From the NCBI GenBank assembly GCA_021234155.1, contig JAJEKV010000096.1:3843678-3907677 (forward strand): DNA of 64,000 bases, given 5' to 3'. Positions within the stretch are counted from its first letter, which is position 1. The number at the start of each line of letters is the position of its first letter. The notes beneath the pieces are model-generated. The model made no database searches. It was not told the DNA's origin and saw only the letters and a list, made by a program, of their open reading frames with translations. Both the position numbers and the translations under genes were made by a program. The stretch comes from Isoetes taiwanensis (taxonomy: Eukaryota > Streptophyta > Lycopodiopsida > Isoetales > Isoetaceae). This document shows, one piece after another, positions 35,420 to 44,466 of this stretch.

Positions 35420-36898
35420 CTAGTCTTGAAATCGTAGGTAAGGCGGGTTGTCCTCAAGGAACTTCTTAACTTGGGCCGTTCCTACCGAAAGTGACCCAAG
35501 TTCACGATGGCGCTTCCGGCGAGCCCCCTGAAGGCTCTCGCCCGGATCTTCCACCACGGATGGGATGTGAGGGGCGGCGGTCACAGCCAATCTTCGCCTG
35601 ACGTCGATGGGGTATGGCGAAGTCGAAGAGGTCGAGTGCCATTGCTCTCTTGACCAAGACAAAGATACTTTCGACATTTTGCCGCTATGCGAGCATGCCC
35701 GCCGAAGCCCGAGAGTGCAATCAACATGAACCTCCTTCCTCCCTCGATCGAGGTTGAACTGCGGGTGTATCACCGCTATTCTCCCATCGGCCCAGCAGTG
35801 GCAAGTAGTACTGGCGACATTGCCGTTGTGTGTCGCGAGAAGCTTCTCCACTTGTCGGCCTCCGCTCTATGTCGCCACTGCATACTCGTCGACCCTATCT
35901 CGGTGAGTTCGATTTTATCCTATTCCTCCTCCTCTTGCGGGGGGTGGTGTTGGGGACTTCGGCATTAGGATGCTCGTGGTTTTCCACGGATCCCCATCTG
36001 TTCTTGGAGGGCGAGGAACTCCTCCTCTGTTGGCAGCCTCCGCCGTCCATCATTTGCCCGATCTCCGCTTTGTAGGCGGATATCGGAGGTCGCTTCCCTG
36101 TGTAGGTGTCGGCTTCTCGACTGACCCCGGAAGTCAGAGACTCGGACGATGAAGTCGTCCATGTCGGTCTACCCTTGATTGGTGGAAGCGATTCATCCAA
36201 TCGAGCTCCCTCTCCCCTGCATTAGGGAAGGTTACGGATGTGTTGAGGAGTAGATACTCCTCTCGTTGATGATGATAGGGGCTAGGCTTGTGATGCCTAG
36301 CCCGAGTGGGAAACAACTTTCGATGCCTCGCCTCCATTTCGAAGTTGATCAGCTCCTACTACGCTTGGCGCCGTTCTTCATCACGAGTCGAGCTCCAGGT
36401 GTATTCCTCGTCATCCTCCTCTTCTTCTTCCTTTACTTCTTGCTCACGCTATCTTTGCGAAGCATCTACTCTTCTGCTTGGGCTGCTATGGGGTCCACCT
36501 CCATCGGAGGGATAGAGTTGCTCCCATCGGGTTTTATTGTGATGGGACAAGAAATGGCTAGAGGCGGTGTAGGAGAAATACTTGGTCACGTTGGCGCCGG
36601 GACCATGTAGTCGAGTAACCCTGGCGCCTTATTGGTTAAGTACTTGGCGATGTTGGGGACATCACCCAAAGCCTTGAAGGGATTGGCAGGGGGCGAAGTA
36701 TCCTATACAAGGGGGACTGAACAAGGGAGGGCCCTACCCTAGCTTGAAAGTCTGCTAGCACTTGCCTATATCTTTGGTGTTGCATTTAGCGTAGCTTGGA
36801 TGTCAATTTCTTTCCCAAAGACTTGGAAGTGTCGTTGACATCCGCCCGGCAAGATGGGCCCGGCTGATGTACCATCGCCCGAAGTCGGCGGTGGCCAT
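35420..36898 (-). CDS. second extra gene of the chromovirus, unknown function (frameshifted)
   Basis: The start is chosen at the ATG at 36898 (MATADFGRWYISRAHLAGR), about 113 bp after a minus-strand TATA box. The region reads, in several frames, VPNIAKYLTNKAPGLLDYMV (about 36610-36670), an acidic run near 36420, then MDDFIVRVSDFRG with an Arg-rich stretch and LPTEEEFLALQEQMGIRG (35965-36162). A final open block (35420-35851) has EKLLATHNGNVASTTCHCW and KVSLSWSREQW and ends ...LRFQD. I recognise no family and see no histone, SANTA or chromodomain motif. The promoter and leader are duplicated from the H3-like gene next door, so the two are probably co-regulated partners. Confidence 0.45.
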
Positions 36899-37010
36899 TG
36901 ATCTAGCGAAGAAGAGAGTATCAAACGGATGCGAAGCGCCTCGGGGGAGTTGGAAGATCGCCTAAGCAGTTGAGAGCAAACTTGCAGGGTGCTAAATGAG
37001 AAATGGGGAA

Positions 37011-37021
37011 CTTATTTATAG
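37011..37021 (-). promoter_or_regulatory. TATA box of the second extra gene
   Basis: CTATAAATAAG on the minus strand, followed by a leader containing GGCGATCTTCC that is shared with the H3-like gene's leader, and an ATG at 36898. Two palindromes lie upstream at 37205-37271 and 37405-37471. Confidence 0.55.
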
Positions 37022-37204
37022 AATTGGGGGAAACCCTAATTTTTGGATGACCTAGATTTTACTGAGATCAGGTGATTCTGATCTATTAAGGGATGCAATT
37101 GCAAGTTTGAAGACTATTTCTAGGGTTTGAGCATGCTAAGGACAAATAATGAGCCTATTGCAACAATTTGGAGATCATTTGGTGAAGCAAATAAATAGTG
37201 CGAG

Positions 37205-37271
37205 GTCTCCTGCGTTGCGCCCGGACCGATTTTGAGAATCTCATTTTTCATTGGTCGGCGGCGTGTGAGAC
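37205..37271. promoter_or_regulatory. palindrome P1 of the second extra gene
   Basis: A 67-bp imperfect palindrome: outer arms GTCTCCTGCGT / GGCGTGTGAGAC, inner core TTTTGAGAATCTCATTTT. One of four related copies, about 185 bp upstream of the TATA box. Confidence 0.75.
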
Positions 37272-37404
37272 ATGGGTCCCTAATTGGGCTAGGCTTACTC
37301 AATTTAAGTGATCTAAGGCTGTAATTCCACTAAACTCATCGAGTTAGGCAGAATTGACCCCTTATTTGGTCGATTTGGAGCTGTTTTGGGCATTTTTGGG
37401 CATG

Positions 37405-37471
37405 GTCTCACACGTTGCGCCCAGCCCGAAAATGAGAATCTCATTTTCTGTCCTGGCGCGACGTGTGAGAC
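37405..37471. promoter_or_regulatory. palindrome P2 of the second extra gene
   Basis: The clearest copy: GTCTCACACGTTGCGCCCAG pairs with the CTGGCGCGACGTGTGAGAC-type right arm, around the core AAAATGAGAATCTCATTTT. Its start is exactly 200 bp from that of P1. Confidence 0.8.
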
Positions 37472-37629
37472 ATCGTCTCAATTTTGCTCAAAAGCTCCAA
37501 TTTGACTAAAACAAAAGCTAGAATTCTATAACTTAACTTAATTAAGCTAGATCAGACATGTTATTTACTTCCAAAATTCTTTATATTAACAAAATTCTGA
37601 TTATTTACAAAATCTCAAAGGCGTTCTCC

Positions 37630-38898
37630 CTTGATGTGTGAGGCCATTTGCATGTCTGCTTCATGAGGGTGACCCTCTTTCGTGTAACCGTCGCGGTAGA
37701 TGAATCTTCAAAGTCTTTGCACTATTTTTAGCCTCTGGCGCCTCGCGTAAAGCACAACAACATTTCATCCGTCACCGCATGTTTGTATTATACTCTGCAT
37801 GACCTCTCGGACCAAGCGTTGAAAGCGGTGCAGGGGGATCGAGAGTCCGTAGCTCCTCTGGAAGTGCCGGATTTCCTTGAGCGCCCTATTCTCCAGCTTC
37901 TTTCTGCCGGCCCGCTTCTTTCCTGGTGCTCTGGGAGGCTTCGGCTTTGGTGGGGGTGGCTCAGAGTCTGCTTCGCCGCGGGGTACTCCACCTTCAACTG
38001 TCCTCACCCGATGCTCCTGAAAGTAGGCATTGTATGCCTCCCACTTCTCCATATAGGAGTTGTGCTCCCTAATTCTCTTCTGATAGACCTTGACAGGGTC
38101 TATCACATACGCCTCCCGTTGGGGTCGCGGGGCTTTAACCCTATCCCACATCGGAAAGGTGGGGTTTATGGTGTCAGGCCTCTCACGCTCACGTGCTACA
38201 CGCTTTCGGGGCTTCTTCCTCTGACTAGGGGGTTTGAAGAGCTTGCTCCCTCTGCGCCAGGCACGTAGTCTTCATCCGAGTCGTCGGTAGTAGGCGGGGT
38301 CTCTTCGCCTGATGGTTCATTGATGTTGATCCCGTTCACCGCTTGCAGAGCCCTCCGACCTTCCTCTTGCGCCTTAATGGCTTTGGCCTTCCTCTTCTTG
38401 GGCTGGGGGCGAATTAGTCGTCTTCGGAAACTCTTCGTCCTCGGCTCCGTGGCTCTTTAGCTTCATACTGGCGATGAAGCGTGCAAGATCGGCTTCTTAG
38501 GGGCTGAGTGTTGTTGTTTTGCTGCTCTTCTCTTCCTTGTTCTTCTGCGGGTGGGTCGGCCTTTGGGGTTGTTCTGGTACGTTGGTACGTCCGCTTTGCT
38601 CCGTACTCCTCAGGTGGTTGGGCCTCGGCTGGGGTTGCTCTGGCTGTTGATCGCCTGCTCGCGCTCCTGCCGCTCCCGCTTCTTCCCTCCTCTTGTGCGA
38701 TCTCCTCGAGGATTTGGTGCATGATGTCGGCGGCCGTCCTCTATGAGCTCCGTATGGTCGCTCGATCCGATCCGCATCCTCGCTCGAAGAAGATTCATGG
38801 AGAAGGCGTTCGAAGGACTCTCGAAGAGGTAGGGTACCGGTATTTGGAGGATCCGCCGGCTAGGCTTCCTTGCGGTTTGTTTGGTCGCGGGCCATCAT
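37630..38898 (-). CDS. histone H3-like protein gene within the chromovirus (frameshifted)
   Basis: Start at the tandem ATGs at 38898/38895, about 103 bp after a minus-strand TATA box. A long basic, Pro/Arg/Glu-rich N-terminal region of about 300 residues spans several frames (for example 38414-38722 and 37997-38151). The C-terminus is histone H3: at 37787-37917 one frame reads KKRAGRKKLENR, ALKEIRHFQRSYGLSIPL and FQRLVREVMQSI, matching H3 alphaN-alpha1 (ALREIRRYQKS...PFQRLVREI). Beyond a stop, three frames supply ALREAPEA, then FED, KRVTLM and DMQMASHIKGERL, in the H3 alpha2-alpha3-alphaC order (ALQEACEA...FED...KRVTIM...DIQLARRIRGERA). The long divergent tail recalls CENH3, but loop 1 does not decide it. 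The breaks may be decay or consensus error. Confidence 0.8.
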
Positions 38899-39000
38899 TT
38901 TCTGGTTTGTCGATCGGAGACTAAAGCGCCCGGAAGATCGCCTTTGTAAGCACGCGAGCAAAGTTCTAAGGAAGAACACGAAAATGGGAGGGGTCTAGGT

Positions 39001-39010
39001 CTATTTATAG
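39001..39010 (-). promoter_or_regulatory. TATA box of the H3-like gene
   Basis: CTATAAATAG on the minus strand. The leader that follows shares GGCGATCTTCC and nearby GAGCAAA-type text with the second gene's leader, which indicates a duplicated promoter plus 5' UTR. The ATG is at 38898. Confidence 0.55.
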
Positions 39011-39087
39011 GGGCCAATTTTTAGGTCAACTTTTAACTACCTTTTGGGTTGCCTAAAGCATCTAAAACACCTAATTAAGCAGAAAAG

Positions 39088-39156
39088 GCCTCACCGCGTT
39101 CGCCCAGCCCAAAAATGAAAAAGTCATTTCCTGTCACCGGGCGCGACGTGTGAGAC
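39088..39156. promoter_or_regulatory. palindrome P1 of the H3-like gene
   Basis: Outer arms GCCTCACCGCGTTCGCCCAG and GGGCGCGACGTGTGAGAC, with core AAAATGAAAAAGTCATTT. It lies about 80 bp upstream of the TATA box and is one of four related copies. Confidence 0.75.
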
Positions 39157-39295
39157 ATGGTGGGGCCCACTACTAAATTTTGTACTTTTTTGAACATGTA
39201 ACATGCTAAGTCTACTGATTCTTAGCTTAAAATTAGAATTATCAAGTTATTTCACTTTGTAGTTTACAACTTTTTTGGTGCCTAAAATGTTGAAT

Positions 39296-39358
39296 GTCTC
39301 ACGCACGTTAGCCCGGCAAAATGAAAATGTCATTTTTCGTCTGGGCGGCGTGTGAGAC
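39296..39358. promoter_or_regulatory. palindrome P2 of the H3-like gene
   Basis: Outer arms GTCTCACGCACGTTAGCCC and GGGCGGCGTGTGAGAC around core AAAATGAAAATGTCATTTT. It starts 208 bp from P1, repeating the about 200-bp spacing seen at the other gene. Confidence 0.75.
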
Positions 39359-39542
39359 CACCTACCACGGATGTTGGCTCACCAATTTTAGTCTTTTAAC
39401 GTTTTTATTCATTTTAGCATTACTAGCTTAGCATAACTACAAAAATGAGAAAAAAATTTCCCATTTTTCGAGGTTTAAAGATCCTATCAAGTTAGTGCTC
39501 TTTTTGGGAACATGGCGCTGCTTTGCTCTTGGTTTCCAAGAA

Positions 39543-39557
39543 CATAGCTCGATACCT
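39543..39557 (-). promoter_or_regulatory. primer-binding site (initiator Met tRNA type)
   Basis: Directly after the minus-strand end of the 5' LTR the sequence reads AGGTATCGAGCTATG. The usual plant initiator-methionine PBS is TGGTATCAGAGC, so this copy is degraded by one substitution and one missing base. Its place confirms the element's orientation and that the two extra genes lie between PBS and gag. Confidence 0.65.
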
Positions 39558-42500
39558 TGTGGGCGTCCCCTACTCATTATCACGGTGCACTCACCGTATA
39601 CAAAACAGAGAGTTCATCCCCATACCAGCTCCATGCTAATACTGAGGGCCCCTTCACATGACACCGCAACCGTGGACGGTGCGGTGGGAAGAGTGAAGGG
39701 GTCATTGCACCCCGCCTCCCTCGGGGCCTACCTAGGCTGCTTGAAGCGTAAACATACATGTCGAGCACATACATCAACATCATCATATGACCATCACGAA
39801 GGATGGTCCTCCACATATCTGCATCGACAAAGATCAAGCACATCACATAGGGAATCCTACCCAAGGCTCGGACTCAAAGGGATGACCGACGGCTTGGGTC
39901 TCGAGTTCATTGCAAAGCGAGAATTCATGGCAATGGATTTGGGTGGCATATGAACATGGCTTAGGGTTGTCCACTCCATCCAGCCCCTCCTTGTGCACAC
40001 TTTGCGAGTGGGCTGAAAAGTGTCGGGGACTGGATCAGAGCTCACCGGATGCATAGCCAAAAGGGCTATTCACGGGCTCATCCTCCCGATTCCGATGGGG
40101 GGGTAGGGATCACTCCCCTCCGAGATCTACATGCGACTCAAGGTGACTAGAGGGCCTTTGCACGTATCCGAAATTTGGACCCGGGAAAGTGAACACCACT
40201 TCACGGGTGTCGAGCCCATGCCTTGCCCACACGCAGCGGCAAGCCATTGGACCTAGTCACAATGATCCCCAGGGCTTTACACACCAGGAGGGATCGTTCA
40301 AGAGTCAGGACATGAACCTCTTTCTCGCCCGGTCGGCCCTTCACCCACATCCCGGTCGGCTCTTGTGCACAAGCCGAATCCACGGTGTGCTAGAGGCTAC
40401 TCTAGGAGCATCAACTTCAAGGCTTTAGGTCTCTACCCCCTTCCCAATACAAAGGAGTTCATAGAGATACATCATCCATATACTTCACAGAGAACTAAAG
40501 AACTAGATCTAATCTACAACATAGAGTTAGGTTCTTTAGTTAGAATCTGCTATCTAGAGATCTAGAGAGCTGCTATGGGCAATCTAAGAGGCTAAACCTA
40601 CTGATTCTATGACTGAAATAGGGTTTAGACTATCTAATTGGCTCAATACCTGATCCTTGAGGGGCTCCTTCTGACCTGAGCTCGACCATCCTGCTGAAAC
40701 GCTCGAATCAAGGGAAACTAAGGATGCAATTCTCCCAGGCAGAGTCTGGGAGGCGGTTTTGGCTGTTGAGGCAGCCAAAACAGAGTTCTAAAACCTGTTG
40801 CCCCTTGAAGTGGCAACATGAAGAAAAGATGAAGATATGAAGAAAATTCTAAGTATTGGAGGAGCTATTAAGGAAAGGTATCAGGCTGAAAGAGAATCTA
40901 GGCCAGGTGAGCACCCTTGCCAAATCCTTTAGCCAAAACTAGCCACCCTTGATTTTTCCCAAATTTTTTGAGCCTATCTCCTATTTTTCCTTGAATTTCC
41001 CCTATCGCTGGCCAAATATTCCCCAAAAATGCCTAAAAATCTATACCTTTGCCAAGTGGCATCCTAGTCATCATCCTAAAGTACCAAAGATGTCAAAAAG
41101 TCAAGTGAAAGTCAAAATAGAAAGTCAAAAGGCACACTTTCCAAAAAATACCCTTGCCACGTCATCAAGAGTCAAAATGCCACCTAGGATGGCCACCTTG
41201 CTCACCAAAATGCTTTGTCATCCAACTTTGGTTATATCTTTGCCACTTGGGTCAAAATCATGCCACCTCATCAAAAAATATCAAGGGGCATTTAAAAGAA
41301 AATCCACTTGGGCAAAAAGCCATGTTTGACCTTGCCACATCATCCTCCATTATGCCAAGTCATCATTATACCATGTCCAGTCACCATTGATTCACCTTTT
41401 TTTAGCCAAAAAATCAAAGTGCCATTTTTCAAAACTTGACCACATCACCATGTTGCCCCAATGAAAATATGCCACCTGGCACAAAAAATTTCCAAAAAGA
41501 CCTTATATAGACCTTTGAATTCCAATTCTTGGGAATCGTGCCCTTTGAAAAAAATATAAAAAAATTGTCCTATTCTACCCCCGACCTAGATTCCTTTTCA
41601 CCAATCCCCCCCCCGTGGCTCACCCGGGCGTGGGGCGGTGGAGAATACCGAATCCCGTGGGCAAGACCGTCAATTTAATAGTTAGCCCGGATCGAGCTAT
41701 ATATACCTGGGCTGACTTTTTGATTTAGGCCTGTGGGATATATCCACTGAAGAAGATCTGGCAAAAAAACCATTAGGGTTCTATGATTCTCGGCTTCCCG
41801 CGCACTTTGAATGATGCAGAGCAGTTCGCCTGATCATAACCGACTTCTGGAACCAATCGAATTATGAAAAGGATGCCGAATTAATGGAGATCATACCAAG
41901 AACAGAGCATTGCCTATTTTTGGGAAAGAAGAGTTCGTGCCCATATGCAGACAAATTAGAGCTCTAACTACCCTGACACAGGTCTATAAAGATGATCCGA
42001 GCCGTATTCCAATTAAGGAGAGGAGATTTTTGATTAGAAACCCGCCCTTGTTCTTGAAAGCAAAGATTTTGGAAGTTCTGATACCAATTCTATTTCAGAG
42101 TGATCGAATGGATTACCTGACAAGTGTATCATGTTCCTAAGATAATCTGAGAAAAGTTTTCTTGAGCAATCCATGGTGTTTCCCCTTTTCTTCAATCGAT
42201 TTCTGAGTGTTTTTTTCAAAAAAATAGTTTTTTCCCATTTTTTATGTGCCAGTCCACTTCTGGCGAACTTTGCCAAGAATTTCCCATCAATCCTGATCAA
42301 CAAATGAGTTGAAATCAATTCAAACTATCTGATATCATCTAGATTTGGCTTAACAAATAGCTATTCTGCCAGGATTTGCTCGTATATTTCATTTGCATTC
42401 AAAGGAAATTTGACTGCATCCCAGAGCTTTTTCTTCAATCATTTTCACCACCTTGTTCCAGAAAACATCCTAGTTATACACCTGCATTCACATATCACCT

Positions 42501-43126
42501 TATTTCCTCACATTTGCACATCTTTTCTCATCCCCTCACCACACATTTGGCTCTCTGCACCCTAAACACAGAATTTGGCAAGTATCTTTTAGAAAATCCC
42601 ACAATTTAGAGATTTGTGCATCACAGTTTTTGCAAGGATTCTGTGAAAGGCAACAAAACCCTAGAATCGAAAATGGGCAAGTTAGGGTTTCCCACCCTAT
42701 ATAGACAAGGGGGTTGGTTAGGGTTTCCAATTATCCCCTTTTGGCATGTGGGATAATTGGCAATGGGCCCACTTGCCTTTAAGGCTAGGTGGCCAAATGT
42801 GCCCACATGGAAATGTGTGCACCCAAATGTGCCCACATGAAAATGTGTGCACATTAATGAATGTGTACATTGGAAAATGTGCACATTAATTGCACCTATG
42901 GGTGTGGCCCACTTGGCATGAAGTGGCCATATGGGAAAATGTGCATCTAAATGAATGTGCACATTGTTTAATGTGCACATTAATAAGTGCGCACTCCTTG
43001 CACGTTGCCCCCTAGGGCTACTAGCCTAGCTACACGTTGGCGTACACGTCAGTCGGGGTGGTGTGTACGCGTGACGAGGCAGTATAGTATACGTCCTGGG
43101 GGCGTATACTGTGCTGGAACGTCACA
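39558..43126 (-). repeat. chromovirus 5' LTR, interrupted by a solo LTR
   Basis: Two pieces, 39558-40795 and 42656-43126 (about 1704 bp without the insert and its target duplication), match the 3' LTR at 16294-17987. The minus-strand TATA box is at 42697-42704. The insert junction at 42655 is about 40 bp downstream of it, close to the expected transcription start. Confidence 0.92.
40796..42655 (+). mobile_element. solo LTR of another retrotransposon family (1860 bp)
   Basis: It starts TGTTGCC, ends GGCAACA (perfect 7-bp terminal inverted repeat), and is flanked by AAACC on both sides (40791-40795, 42656-42660). The uninterrupted 3' LTR of the chromovirus shows the empty site TAAAACCCTAG. The interior has many TGCCAC / CCACTTGG phrases and no internal retroelement genes, as in a solo LTR left by LTR-LTR recombination. 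A plus-strand TATA motif (CTATATATAC, about 41697) suggests plus orientation. The frames at 40949-41390 and 41910-42140 are not gene-like. Confidence 0.9.
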
Positions 43127-43131
43127 AGATG

Positions 43132-44466
43132 GATGTCTTGGGAGGAGGTGAAGGATAAAATAAAAGGCTCCAAGGTAGATAGGGATATCTTTCAAGCTTT
43201 TATGAATGTATTGCAACAATATCAGGAGTTGGCAATGAACACCAATTATTGGACTTTGAATGGCAGTATTGGATACAAGGTCAGTGCAATTTATAAAGGA
43301 CTCTTAAATCCTAAACCCTCAAGAGCTACCTTGTTGTGGAATTGTAGTGAGGGTCAATTAGCCAAGAACTGTGCTAAAGGTTGGAAATCCTACATGGCAA
43401 GCAGGATTCAGACATTTAGATGGCTAATCTTACATTAAAGTCTTCATACAAATGCAGTAAGGAGCAAATATGTTCAGAATACTTCAATGTTGTGCCCCTT
43501 AGGGTGTGGAGAGAAGGAAACATCCAACCATGTCTTCCAATGCCCCTGGCTCCAGGAGTTCTGGACTTGGACTTCTCAATTGAATAAAGGTTCACTTGGT
43601 GACCTGAGGCATTTCTTAGAAGCTGAGTCGAGAATAGTGATCACTACGAGGGCCTTATGCTGCTGGTGCATATGGAAACATAGAAACAGAGTAGCAATAG
43701 AAAAGAAACGACCAAACCTCACCTGGATCAAAATCAGTTTCTTACAGGCATTAACAGACTCAGCAAATGCACACAGAATGGTTAAAGGGAAAAGTTATGA
43801 CAAGGAATGGGACAGAATCGGGAAATTCTGTGGGAATTTCAATTTCTTCTTTCTATTACTAACTGATGCTAATGGTTTGCTTCACAGAACAAATGAAGAG
43901 AATGACTGAAACTGGTGCTCCCTCCAGATGGGGACATGATCGATTGTCAAGGACCGAGGTAGCTGACACTTTTATTATGTTGAAGCAGGAAGTGGTACAC
44001 GCCATGGCTATACAGAAAATGCTGATAAGAAGGGAGGTCTGGTGCTTCAACAACCTCAAGCCGTACTTCACACGACTTTTTCATAAGTGGCAGCAGAGGA
44101 GAGAGGCGCATATTCTACTGCTCCTTGTTTTCACTTCCTTCTCTGTTAAACAGTTAGATAAGATGCTCTGCATCTTTGGCAACTCGGCTGTAGCTGATAT
44201 AACCATACATGACCTTATAGAAGTGGATGATTAGGACTATGGAATAGTATGACAGTTGTCAGTTGCAGCTTTTTGAACAGCTAGATTTAATGTATCTCAT
44301 AACTAACTTTTCAGTTATGATCTAAAATGATGCTGCTAATGTTAGAATTTGAGCAGCAATGGAGGTATATCTTTAGATTCCTCCGGGTGATCCACTCACC
44401 TTTTTTCCTTATGTATCTTTTTTAAATGAAATATAAAAACTACCGTGCCTTCAAAAAAAAAAAAAA
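43132..44466 (+). mobile_element. L1-type LINE, right part with zinc-binding domain and poly-A
   Basis: The frame resumes directly after the target duplication (WMSWEEVKDKIKGSKVDRD), then YWTLNGSIGYKVSAIYKGLL and FRWLILH. An in-frame TAA at 43436-43438 precedes HTNAVRSKY and the zinc-binding domain of LINE pol (LCPLGCGEKETSNHVFQCPW, 43490-43550). The frame ends at 43909. A different frame (43866-44234) stays open for 122 codons and may be the shifted pol tail or a small extra ORF. The copy ends in A14 at 44453-44466. It joins the pol part at 15239-16293, giving a 2.4-kb 5'-truncated LINE. Confidence 0.9.

Larger units (their letters stand above)
16294..43126 (-). mobile_element. nested minus-strand Ty3/gypsy chromovirus with extra 5' genes
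   Basis: The element starts TGTGACGT and ends ACGTCACA and is flanked by the 5-bp duplication AGATG (16289-16293 and 43127-43131). Removing it restores the LINE frame exactly (ENR-WMSWEEV). Order on the minus strand: 5' LTR 43126-39558, primer-binding site, an H3-like gene, a second extra gene, gag, protease, reverse transcriptase, RNase H, integrase, chromodomain-like tail, polypurine tract, 3' LTR 17987-16294. Two DNA transposons interrupt pol and a solo LTR interrupts the 5' LTR. Without these inserts the element is about 13.3 kb. Confidence 0.93.

Noticed and set aside
35301-36898. A search for an H4, H2A or H2B fold next to the H3-like gene
   Set aside because: No H4/H2A/H2B signature (such as an IRRLARRGG-like or VGRIHR-like block) was seen in any minus frame, so the second extra gene is left as unknown.
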